From positions 1 through 20,827 of the forward strand of contig JALUTW010000537.1 in NCBI GenBank assembly GCA_027021685.1: a stretch of DNA of 20,827 bases, read 5' to 3'. Source of the DNA: Chromatiales bacterium (GTDB lineage Bacteria > Pseudomonadota > Gammaproteobacteria > CAMYNG01). Each line of letters opens with the position of its first letter. The first letter of the stretch is position 1. The position numbers were made by a program, and so were the translations under genes. Below the pieces are notes generated by a model. That model was given only the letters and a program-made list of their open reading frames with translations, had not been told where the DNA came from and ran no database searches. This document shows, piece by piece, positions 6,613 to 13,327 of this stretch.

Positions 6613-8439
6613 TCAGGCGATCTCGATGAGGGCCTCGTCGGGGGTCACGCTGTCGCCCTTGGCCACGTGGATGGCCTTGACCTCGCCGGCCACCGGGGCC
6701 TGGATCTCGGTCTCCATCTTCATGGCCTCGGCGATGAGCACGGCGTCGCCGGCGGACACCTTCGCCCCCACCTCGACCAGCACCTCGACGATGGTGCCGG
6801 GCATGGAGGTGGTGACGTGGCCCGGCTCGGTGGCGCGCGGGCGCCGGCCGCGGCGCGCGGGATGGGCGGCGTTGACGGGCTGGCCCTCGGCGTCCAGCTC
6901 CACCTCCTTCAGCGGCTCGACGATGATCTCCTCCGGCTGGCCGTCCACCCGCAGGTAGTAGGGCGACTTGTCGTGCAGGTGATGCCCGGTGCCCGTGATC
7001 TCGATGTGATAGGTCTCGCCGTGAAAGGTGACGTTGAACTCGGTGGCCGCCACCGGCGGGCGCTGGGCGGGATCCGGCGGCGGCTCCAGCGGCTCCGGCT
7101 CCAGCGTGCCCTCGGCCCGCTGGTGCAGGAACTCCAGGCCCACGTCGGGGAACATGGCATAGGTGAGCACATCCTCCTCGGAACGGGCGAGGTCGCCCAC
7201 CTCCTGGCGCAGGGCGTCCATCTCCGGCTTGAGCAGGTCGGCCGGACGGCATTCGATGACCTCCTCGTTGCCGATGGCCATGTGCCGCACCTGCGGGCTC
7301 ACCTCGCCGGGCGGGCGGCCGTAGCGCCCCTGCAGGTAGTGCTTCACCTCGTTGGTGATGGTTTTGTAGCGTTCGCCGGTGATGACGTTGAGCACGGCCT
7401 GGGTCCCCACGATCTGCGAAGTGGGGGTGACCAGCGGCGGATAGCCCAGTTCCTTGCGCACCCGCGGGATCTCGGCCAGGACCTCGGCCATGCGGTGCAG
7501 CGCGCCCTGTTCCTTGAGCTGGTTGGAGAGGTTGGACATCATGCCGCCCGGCACCTGGTTCACCTGCACCCGGGTGTCGAGCCCGGTGAACTCGCTTTCG
7601 AACTGGTGATACTTCTTGCGCACCTCGCGGAAGTAGAAGCCGATCTCCTGCAGCAGCTCCAGGTCCAGGCCGGTGTCCCAGGGCGTGTCGCAGAAGGCGG
7701 CCACCATGCTCTCGGTGGGCGGATGGCTGGTGCCGCCGGAGAATGACGAGATGGCGGTGTCGATGCCCGCGGCGCCGGCATGGACACCGGCCCACTGGCA
7801 CATGGCGGCCAGCCCGGAGGTGGCGTGGGAGTGGATGTGCACCGGGATCTCCAGCGCATCCACCAGGGCCGACACCAGGTCGTGGGTGGCCTGCGGCGTG
7901 AGCAGGCCGGCCATGTCCTTGATGGCCACGCTGTCACAGCCCATGGCCTGCATCTCGCGTCCCATGGCCACGAACTGGTCGATGGTGTGCACCGGGCTCA
8001 CCGTGTAGCAGATGGCGCCCTGGGCGTGCTTGCCGGCCTTCTTCACCGCCTCCACCGAGACCCGGATGTTGCGCAGGTCGTTCATAGCGTCGAAGATGCG
8101 GAACACGTCGATGCCGTTGGCGGCGGCGCGCTGGACGAAGGCGCGCACCACGTCGTCCGAGTAGTGGCGGTAGCCCAGCAGGTTCTGCCCGCGCAGCAGC
8201 ATCTGCAGGCGGGTGTTGGGCAGGGCCTGGCGCAGGGCCGCCAGCCGTTCCCACGGGTCCTCCTTGAGAAAGCGGATGCAGGCATCGAAGGTGGCGCCGC
8301 CCCAGACCTCCAGCGACCAGTAGCCCACCCGGTCCAGGCGGTCGCACACCGGCAGCATGTCCTCGGTGCGCATGCGGGTGGCGATGAGCGACTGGTGGGC
8401 GTCGCGCAGGATGGTGTCGGTGACTTTCAGTGCCGGCAT
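6613..8439 (-). CDS. pycB: Pyruvate carboxylase subunit B (carboxyltransferase plus biotinyl domain)
   Basis: This subunit moves CO2 from carboxybiotin to pyruvate, giving oxaloacetate. The 608-residue protein starts MPALKVTDTILRDAHQSLI; the longer open frame upstream is inside pycA and is rejected. The carboxyltransferase domain (about 1-450) shows RDAHQS with metal ligand Asp13, Lys174 in VAIKDMAGL (the lysine that becomes carbamylated) and HIHSH at 201-205 with metal ligands His203 and His205. A variable Pro-rich linker leads to a biotinyl domain with AEAMKMETE; Lys574 is the biotin site. The gene starts 2 bp after pycA. The same fold occurs in oxaloacetate decarboxylase alpha (OadA), but no oadB or oadG is seen and a biotin carboxylase is adjacent, which favours two-subunit pyruvate carboxylase. 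Confidence 0.9.
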   Translation of the reverse strand: MPALKVTDTILRDAHQSLIATRMRTEDMLPVCDRLDRVGYWSLEVWGGATFDACIRFLKEDPWERLAALRQALPNTRLQMLLRGQNLLGYRHYSDDVVRAFVQRAAANGIDVFRIFDAMNDLRNIRVSVEAVKKAGKHAQGAICYTVSPVHTIDQFVAMGREMQAMGCDSVAIKDMAGLLTPQATHDLVSALVDALEIPVHIHSHATSGLAAMCQWAGVHAGAAGIDTAISSFSGGTSHPPTESMVAAFCDTPWDTGLDLELLQEIGFYFREVRKKYHQFESEFTGLDTRVQVNQVPGGMMSNLSNQLKEQGALHRMAEVLAEIPRVRKELGYPPLVTPTSQIVGTQAVLNVITGERYKTITNEVKHYLQGRYGRPPGEVSPQVRHMAIGNEEVIECRPADLLKPEMDALRQEVGDLARSEEDVLTYAMFPDVGLEFLHQRAEGTLEPEPLEPPPDPAQRPPVAATEFNVTFHGETYHIEITGTGHHLHDKSPYYLRVDGQPEEIIVEPLKEVELDAEGQPVNAAHPARRGRRPRATEPGHVTTSMPGTIVEVLVEVGAKVSAGDAVLIAEAMKMETEIQAPVAGEVKAIHVAKGDSVTPDEALIEIA

Positions 8440-8441
8440 GT

Positions 8442-9860
8442 TCAGATTCCCATGTGCGCGGCCAGGGCGGCGCCGATGGCGGCGGCCACGTCCCGGTTGG
8501 AGCGCTTGACCGAGTAGTTCACGAGTTCCGGGTGGGCCTCGACGAAGCCGGTGTCGAAGCGCCCGCTCTGGAACTCCGCCGAGCGCAGGATCTCCAGGTG
8601 GTAGGGGATGGTGGTCTTGACCCCGAACACCGAGATGTCGCGCAGCGCCCGTTGTGCGCGATCGATGACGGCGTCCCAGTCCAGTGCCCAGACGATGAGC
8701 TTGGCGCACATGGAGTCATAGTAGGGCGGGATCTCGTAGCCGGAGTAGATGGCCCCGTCGGTGCGCACCCCGGGACCGCCCGGGGCGAAGTAGCGGGTGA
8801 TGCGGCCGAAGCAGGGCAGGAAGTCGTTCTTGGGATCCTCGGCGTTGATGCGGAACTCGATGGCGTAGCCGCGGCGGCGGATGTCCTCCTGGCGGTAGCG
8901 CAGCCTGAGTCCGGCGGCGATGCGGATCTGTTCCTGCACGATGTCCACCCCGGTGATGGCCTCGGTCACCGGGTGTTCCACCTGCAGGCGGGTGTTCATC
9001 TCCATGAAGTAGATGTTGTCGTCGGCATCGAGCAGGAACTCCACCGTGCCGGCGTTGACGTAGCCCACGGCACGGGCGGCGCGCACCGCCAGCTCGCCCA
9101 GGCGCTCGCGCTGGGCCTCGTCGAGCTGGGGCGAGGGCGCGATCTCCACCAGCTTCTGGTGGCGGCGCTGGATGGAGCAGTCACGCTCGAACAGGTGGAT
9201 CACGTTGCCATGGCTGTCGGCCAGGATCTGCACCTCGATGTGGCGCGGCCGCTCGATGAACTTCTCCATGAACACCTCGGCACTGCCGAAGGCCTTTTCC
9301 GCCTCGGACACCACGCGGTCCCAGGCGCGCCGCAGCTCGTTTTCGTCGTCACAGCGGCGGATGCCGCGCCCGCCGCCGCCCGAGGTGGCCTTGAGCATCA
9401 CCGGGTAGCCCATGTCCCGGGCCAGGGCCAGGGCCTCGTCCAGGCCGGACAGGTTGCCGTCGCTGCCCGGGGTCACCGGGATGCCCGCCTCGCGCATGGC
9501 GGCCCGCGCCGCAGTCTTGTCGCCCATGCGGCGGATGACCTCCGGCCCCGGGCCGATGAAGCGGATCCCGCGCCGGGCGCAGATCTCCGCCAGCTCCGGG
9601 TTCTCGGACAGGAAGCCGTAGCCGGGATGCAGGGCGTCGCAGCCGGTGGCCACGGCCAGGTTCACCAGGCGGTGGGCGTTGAGGTAGCCGGCCACGGTGT
9701 CGGGGCCCAGGCTGTAGGCCTCGTCGGCCTTCTTCACGTGCAGGGCGTAGCGGTCGGCCTCGGCGTACACCGCCACCGAGGTGATGCCCATCTCGGCACA
9801 GGCGCGGACGATTCGGACCGCGATCTCGCCGCGGTTGGCAATGAGTATTTTCTTTATCAT
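8442..9860 (-). CDS. pycA: Pyruvate carboxylase subunit A (biotin carboxylase)
   Basis: This 472-residue protein is an AccC-like biotin carboxylase that uses ATP and bicarbonate to carboxylate the biotin on its partner. It has the N-terminal IANRGEIAVRI, the HPGYGFLSEN motif at 78-87, the ATP-grasp glycine loop KATSGGGGRG (157-166), ERDCSIQRRHQK and the active-site block EMNTRLQVEHPVTE (287-300). There is no biotinyl domain, as expected for the two-subunit enzyme. ATG at 9860 is preferred over the in-frame TTG just before it. The partner pycB follows after 2 bp. It could instead serve acetyl-CoA carboxylase, but accB is absent here and pycB is adjacent, so the pyruvate carboxylase role is more likely. 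Confidence 0.88.
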   Translation of the reverse strand: MIKKILIANRGEIAVRIVRACAEMGITSVAVYAEADRYALHVKKADEAYSLGPDTVAGYLNAHRLVNLAVATGCDALHPGYGFLSENPELAEICARRGIRFIGPGPEVIRRMGDKTAARAAMREAGIPVTPGSDGNLSGLDEALALARDMGYPVMLKATSGGGGRGIRRCDDENELRRAWDRVVSEAEKAFGSAEVFMEKFIERPRHIEVQILADSHGNVIHLFERDCSIQRRHQKLVEIAPSPQLDEAQRERLGELAVRAARAVGYVNAGTVEFLLDADDNIYFMEMNTRLQVEHPVTEAITGVDIVQEQIRIAAGLRLRYRQEDIRRRGYAIEFRINAEDPKNDFLPCFGRITRYFAPGGPGVRTDGAIYSGYEIPPYYDSMCAKLIVWALDWDAVIDRAQRALRDISVFGVKTTIPYHLEILRSAEFQSGRFDTGFVEAHPELVNYSVKRSNRDVAAAIGAALAAHMGI

Positions 9861-9914
9861 CAAAGGGGTCCGGCCCGGACCGCGGCAGGGGAGGCCGCCG
9901 GCGAGGCTCCCCGA

Positions 9915-9943
9915 TCTCTACGCAAAGGGGCCTGCCCTGTCAA
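9915..9943 (-). promoter_or_regulatory. Sigma70-type promoter of pycA-pycB-maf
   Basis: On the minus strand a perfect TTGACA (9943-9938) is followed after 17 bp by TAGAGA (9920-9915). The start would be near 9908, giving a 5' leader of about 48 nt. This leader would begin with a hairpin: CTCCCC/GGGGAG arms at 9907-9912 and 9888-9893 with a GC-rich inner stem. Confidence 0.6.
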
Positions 9944-9993
9944 GGCCGGACCGTGGCGGGGGCGCAAGAAGGCCCCGATTTCCCTGCATTTTT

Positions 9994-10022
9994 TTGACAC
10001 TTGGCCACCCGATCTTTAGAAT
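9994..10022 (+). promoter_or_regulatory. Strong sigma70-type promoter of yceD-rpmF
   Basis: TTGACA (9994-9999) matches the -35 consensus perfectly, and TAGAAT (10017-10022) matches the -10 at five of six positions; the spacer is 17 bp and a T run precedes the -35 box. The start site should fall near 10029-10030, only 2-3 nt before the yceD ATG at 10032, so the mRNA would be nearly leaderless. Confidence 0.85.
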
Positions 10023-10031
10023 TCGCCCGTT

Positions 10032-10559
10032 ATGGCTACGCGGCCACAACGGCTGCCGCAGCAGATCGACCCTTTCCGCCTGGCGGAGACCGGCCGCAGT
10101 CTGGCCGGGCCCCTGCCGCTGGCGGGGCTGGATCGGCTGGCCCCGCTGCTGGCCGCCGACGGCGGCGAGGTGGAAGTGGAGCTGAGCTTCGCCCGCGCGC
10201 CCCAGGGCGGCCACGTGGCGGAGGGCACGGTGCGGGGCCGCCTCAGGCTGGTGTGCCAGCGCTGCCTGCAGCCGGTGACGGTGGAGGTGGACATCCCCGT
10301 GCGGCTGGCCTTCGTCCACCACGAGGCGGAGATGGCGGGCCTGGGACCGGAATACGAACCCTGCCTGGTAGGCGAGGACGCGTTGCGCCTGGCCGACGTG
10401 GTGGAGGACGAATTGCTCCTGGCGTTGCCGCAGGTGCCCATGCACCCGCCCGAGGCCTGTCCCGCGGCCCGGGCGGCGGCGCCGGAAACCGAACCGGAGC
10501 CGGAGCGGGAACACCCGTTCGCCGCGCTGGCCCAACTGAAGAAAACGGATACAGACTGA
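10032..10559 (+). CDS. yceD: YceD, DUF177 protein linked to 23S rRNA accumulation
   Basis: YceD proteins (DUF177) are small acidic proteins encoded with ribosomal protein L32 almost everywhere; E. coli YceD has been linked to 23S rRNA accumulation, but its molecular action is not settled. The 175-residue product aligns with E. coli YceD along its length: QQIDPFRLAE at the start, LVCQRCLQPVT with the CxxC pair near 76-79, YEP, VVEDELLLALPQVPMH and a C-terminal PFAALAQLK. ATG at 10032 is the first possible start, because an in-frame TAG occurs at 10017-10019. No ribosome binding site can fit between the predicted transcript start and the ATG. rpmF follows after 15 bp. Confidence 0.93.
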   Translation: MATRPQRLPQQIDPFRLAETGRSLAGPLPLAGLDRLAPLLAADGGEVEVELSFARAPQGGHVAEGTVRGRLRLVCQRCLQPVTVEVDIPVRLAFVHHEAEMAGLGPEYEPCLVGEDALRLADVVEDELLLALPQVPMHPPEACPAARAAAPETEPEPEREHPFAALAQLKKTDTD

Positions 10560-10574
10560 CTTCGAGGCAAGACC

Positions 10575-10754
10575 ATGGCTGTTCAACAGAACCGCAAGAC
10601 GCCGTCCAAGCGCGGCATGCGCCGTTCCCACGACGCCCTCAAGGCGCCCACGCTGTCCATCGAGCCCACCACCGGCGAGACCCATCGGCGGCACCACATC
10701 AGCCCCGACGGCTACTATCGCGGCCGCAAGGTGCTCGACACGGGCGAGGACTGA
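10575..10754 (+). CDS. rpmF: Ribosomal protein bL32
   Basis: L32 is a small basic protein of the 50S subunit. The 59-residue product begins MAVQQNRKTPSKRGMRRSHD and contains HHISPDGYYRGRKV, both diagnostic of the proteobacterial form. There are no cysteines, so this is the zinc-independent type. GAGG lies 7 nt before the ATG. The gene is 15 bp after yceD and shares its promoter. A hairpin with a T-rich tail follows before plsX, so part of the transcription may stop here and give more L32 than PlsX mRNA. Confidence 0.97.
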   Translation: MAVQQNRKTPSKRGMRRSHDALKAPTLSIEPTTGETHRRHHISPDGYYRGRKVLDTGED

Positions 10755-10809
10755 AGACACGGAGGCACGGCCGCCGGGCCGTTGCCGGCCGCCTGCACGG
10801 GATGTATGA

Positions 10810-10851
10810 CGGGACATAGTGGCTGACGCTATGTCCCGCTTTACTTTATTT
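10810..10851 (+). terminator. Hairpin with T-rich tail between rpmF and plsX
   Basis: A perfect 10-bp stem (CGGGACATAG at 10810-10819, CTATGTCCCG at 10829-10838) with a 9-nt loop is followed by CTTTACTTTATTTAT. This looks like a Rho-independent terminator with an interrupted U tract, so it probably works as a partial terminator. The AT-rich tail could also carry an internal promoter for plsX, but I see no clear box pair. Confidence 0.6.
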
Positions 10852-10877
10852 ATAGGGCGGCCGGGCCCGGGCCCATC

Positions 10878-11909
10878 ATGAACCAGCGAGACAGCACAAT
10901 CGCGCTCGACGCCATGGGAGGGGACCACGGCCCGGCGGTGGTGGTCCCCGCGGCCCTGCGCGCGCTGGAGGCCCACCCCGATCTCACCCTCATCCTGGTG
11001 GGCCGGCCCGAGGCGGTGGAGGCCGAGCTCAAGCGCCACGGCGCGGGCGGCGGCGACCGCCTGCGCCTGCATCCGGCCACCCAGGTGGTGGCCATGGACG
11101 AGGCCCCGTCCCATGCCCTGCGCAGCAAGAAGGATTCCTCCATGCGCGTGGCCATCGACCTGGTCAAGCGCGGCGAGGCCGCGGCCTGCGTCAGCGCCGG
11201 CAACACCGGCGCGCTCATGGCCACCGCGCGTTTCGTGCTCAAGACCCTGCCGGGCATCGACCGGCCCGCCATCTGCACCGCGCTGCCCACGGTGCGCGGC
11301 CACACCCACGTGCTCGATCTCGGTGCCAACATCGATTCCGACGCCACCCACCTGTTCCAGTTCGCGGTCATGGGCTCGGTGCTGGCGGCGGCGGTGGACG
11401 GCAACGAGCGGCCCAGCGTCGGCCTGCTCAACATCGGCGAGGAGGAGATCAAGGGCAACGAACAGGTGAAGGAGGCCGCCCGCCTGCTGGCCGAGAGTCC
11501 CCTCAACTACACAGGTTTCATCGAGGGCGACGGCATCTTTCTGGGCGAGGCCGACGTGGTGGTCTGCGACGGCTTCGTGGGCAACGTCATGCTCAAGTCC
11601 TCCGAGGGCGTGGCCAGGATGATTGCCCACTACATGCGCCAGGAGTTCAGGCGTTCGCTGTTCACGCGCCTGGCCGGCCTGTGTGCCCTGCCGGTGCTGC
11701 GCGCGCTCAAGCGCCGCATCGATCCCCGCGAATACAACGGGGCCAGCCTGCTGGGGCTGCAGGGCATCGTGGTCAAGAGCCACGGCGGCGCCGACGTCAA
11801 GGCCTTCGCCGCCGCCATCGGTGTGGCCGTGACCGAGGTGCGCCAGGACGTGCCGCATCGCATCAGCGCACGGCTGGAGTCGCTGCTGGTGCAGGAGAAG
11901 CGGGCGTGA
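10878..11909 (+). CDS. plsX: Phosphate acyltransferase PlsX
   Basis: PlsX makes acyl-phosphate from acyl-ACP, the donor for PlsY in phospholipid synthesis; it acts at the inner face of the membrane. The 343-residue product has the family's ALDAMGGDHGP near 9-19, SAGNTGALMA near 106-115, DLGAN, GLLNIGEEEIKGNE, and DVVVCDGFVGNVMLKSSEG. ATG at 10878 is chosen because the conserved start lies within nine residues; no good ribosome binding site is seen. The 3' end overlaps fabH by 4 bp (GTGA), so the two are translationally coupled. This gene order is standard. Confidence 0.97.
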   Translation: MNQRDSTIALDAMGGDHGPAVVVPAALRALEAHPDLTLILVGRPEAVEAELKRHGAGGGDRLRLHPATQVVAMDEAPSHALRSKKDSSMRVAIDLVKRGEAAACVSAGNTGALMATARFVLKTLPGIDRPAICTALPTVRGHTHVLDLGANIDSDATHLFQFAVMGSVLAAAVDGNERPSVGLLNIGEEEIKGNEQVKEAARLLAESPLNYTGFIEGDGIFLGEADVVVCDGFVGNVMLKSSEGVARMIAHYMRQEFRRSLFTRLAGLCALPVLRALKRRIDPREYNGASLLGLQGIVVKSHGGADVKAFAAAIGVAVTEVRQDVPHRISARLESLLVQEKRA

Positions 11910-12874
11910 CCTTCAGCCGCATCCGGGGCACGGGGGGGTACCTGCCGGAGAAGGTGCTCACCAACGCCGATCTCGAGCGCATGGTGGATACCAGCGACCA
12001 GTGGATCACCGAGCGCACCGGCATCAAGAAGCGCCACATCGCCGGCGACGACGAAACCACCTGCGACCTGGCCGAGGCGGCCGCGCGCCGCGCCCTGGAG
12101 GCCGCGGGCGTGGCGGCCGCGGACATCGACCTCATCATCGTCGCCACCACCACGCCCGACCGCGTGTTTCCCAGTACCGCCTGCCTGCTGCAGGAGCGCC
12201 TCGACATCCACGGCTGTGCCGCCTTCGACGTGCAGGCCGTGTGCACCGGCTTCGTCTACGCCCTGGGCGTGGCCGACAAGTTCATCCGCACCGGGACCGC
12301 GCGCTGTGCCCTGGTGGTGGGGGCCGAGACCCTGTCGCGCATCGTGGACTGGACCGACCGCAGCACCTGCGTGCTGTTCGGAGACGGCGCCGGCGCGGTG
12401 GTGCTCGCCGCCAGCGACGAGCCCGGGATCCTCTCCACCCACCTGCATGCCGACGGCAGCTACAAGGACCTGCTCACGGTGCCGGCCGGGGTCTCCGAGC
12501 ACAGCGAGCTGCTGCACGAGGGCAAGGCCTACATGCAGATGAAGGGCAACGAGGTGTTCAAGATGGCGGTCAACACCCTGGGCCGCATCGTGGACGAGAC
12601 CCTGGCCGCCAACGACATGGACAAGTCCCAGGTGGACTGGCTGGTGCCGCACCAGGCCAACATCCGCATCATCAATGCCACCGCGCGCAAGCTGGACATG
12701 TCGCTGGACCGGGTGATCGTCACCGTGGACGAGCACGGCAACACCTCGGCGGCCTCCATTCCCCTGGCGCTGGACATCGGCGTGCGCGATGGCCGCATCA
12801 AGCCGGGCGAGACCGTGCTGCTGGAGGCCTTTGGCGGCGGCTTCACCTGGGGCTCGGCGTTGTTGAGGTATTGA
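11906..12874 (+). CDS. fabH: Beta-ketoacyl-ACP synthase III (FabH)
   Basis: FabH starts fatty acid synthesis by condensing acetyl-CoA with malonyl-ACP. The 322-residue product closely follows E. coli FabH (317 residues). The triad is Cys113 in AVCTGF, His249 in VPHQAN and Asn279 in HGNTSAAS; the C-terminal GGGFTWGSAL is also conserved. The start is GTG at 11906, overlapping the plsX stop, with AGGAG 8 nt upstream. The sequence from RIRGTGGYLPE onward matches the family with no room for a later start. After the stop a 453-bp repeat-rich gap separates it from fabD, which in E. coli follows almost at once. Confidence 0.97.
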   Translation: MTFSRIRGTGGYLPEKVLTNADLERMVDTSDQWITERTGIKKRHIAGDDETTCDLAEAAARRALEAAGVAAADIDLIIVATTTPDRVFPSTACLLQERLDIHGCAAFDVQAVCTGFVYALGVADKFIRTGTARCALVVGAETLSRIVDWTDRSTCVLFGDGAGAVVLAASDEPGILSTHLHADGSYKDLLTVPAGVSEHSELLHEGKAYMQMKGNEVFKMAVNTLGRIVDETLAANDMDKSQVDWLVPHQANIRIINATARKLDMSLDRVIVTVDEHGNTSAASIPLALDIGVRDGRIKPGETVLLEAFGGGFTWGSALLRY

Positions 12875-12965
12875 GGGGGATTGCGGGTACCGGGAAAAGC
12901 CGCAAGGTGTGCGGGAGCAGCCGATTCAGAGGACAGAGGACAGAAGGCAGAGGTCAGAATGGCCG

Positions 12966-13055
12966 TGTAGGAGCGGCCCCCGTTCAGAGGACGGATGACA
13001 GAAGACGGAGGACGGAAAGCCGCAGGGTGCCATCGTGCAGCGACCGTACCGAAGG
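12966..13055 (+). repeat. Composite repeat, decayed direct copy
   Basis: This block has the same module order as 13131-13226: TGTAGGAGCGGC, then TTCAGAGGAC and AGAAGACGGAGGAC, then a GCAGGGTGCCATCG-type palindrome half. Several mismatches and a 6-base shorter link after the first module mark it as the older or more decayed copy of a tandem duplication with a period of about 165 bp. Confidence 0.7.
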
Positions 13056-13063
13056 AATTTACG

Positions 13064-13190
13064 TCTCTGTCCTCTGTTCTCTGTCCTCTGTTCTCTGGAT
13101 GGGCGGCGCTCCTACGGGTGGAACGAACGATGTAGGAGCGGCGCCCGGCCGCGATTCAGAGGACAGAGGACAGAAGACGGAGGACAGAAG
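13064..13190. repeat. Long imperfect inverted repeat upstream of fabD
   Basis: The left arm (13064-13115) and right arm (13132-13190) are imperfect reverse complements around a 16-nt loop. The innermost nine pairs are perfect (CGCTCCTAC and GTAGGAGCG); outward the arms pair GGCGGC with GCGCC and then pyrimidine-rich TCTGTCCTCTG with purine-rich CAGAGGACAGA. If transcribed, the region should fold into a hairpin of roughly 50 pairs with bulges. Confidence 0.7.
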
Positions 13191-13192
13191 GG

Positions 13193-13284
13193 CGTAGGGT
13201 GCGATCGCATGGCGATCGCGCCGGGTTCCTCGCCGCGAATCGTCCATCCTCTGCGTCTTTGCGTTGAAGATTTTTCACGGCGCG
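13193..13284 (+). repeat. Dispersed intergenic repeat, copy 2
   Basis: This 92-bp block is the plus-strand counterpart of 5867-5975. It opens with a palindrome (13198-13208 and 13212-13222, one G-T type mismatch, loop ATG), then shares CCGGGTTCCT, GCGAATCGTC, CTCTGCGTCTTTGCGTTGAAG and CGGCGCG with copy 1 (the fourth block is broken by a 17-base insertion in copy 1). Differences inside the palindrome occur on both arms, so pairing is kept while the sequence changes. Confidence 0.8.
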
Positions 13285-13327
13285 GGGACAACAAACAGTG
13301 ACACGATACGAAAGGAGCCTTTGACAC

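Larger units (their letters stand above)
12875..13327 (+). repeat. Repeat-filled spacer between fabH and fabD
   Basis: This 453-bp stretch has no supported gene. It is built from three repeated modules: TGTAGGAGCGGC (12966, 13131 and inverted at 13107-13115), an AGAGGACAGA-type purine-rich repeat (12925-12960, 12984-13018, 13155-13190 and inverted at 13064-13096), and a GTAGGGTGCGATCG palindrome (13193 on; decayed at 13022-13051). Only the last 15-20 bp, with AAGGAG at 13312-13317, look like ordinary fabD leader. No convincing promoter was found, so fabD may depend on read-through from upstream. Confidence 0.8.

Noticed and set aside
6613..8439. Oxaloacetate decarboxylase alpha subunit (OadA) as the identity of pycB
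   Set aside because: The fold is shared, but the adjacent biotin carboxylase and absence of oadB and oadG nearby fit pyruvate carboxylase better. The alternative is kept in the entry.
12922..13190. Repeated AGAGGACAGA units as a CRISPR array
   Set aside because: Units are short, irregular, sometimes inverted, and there are no spacers of uniform length and no cas genes.
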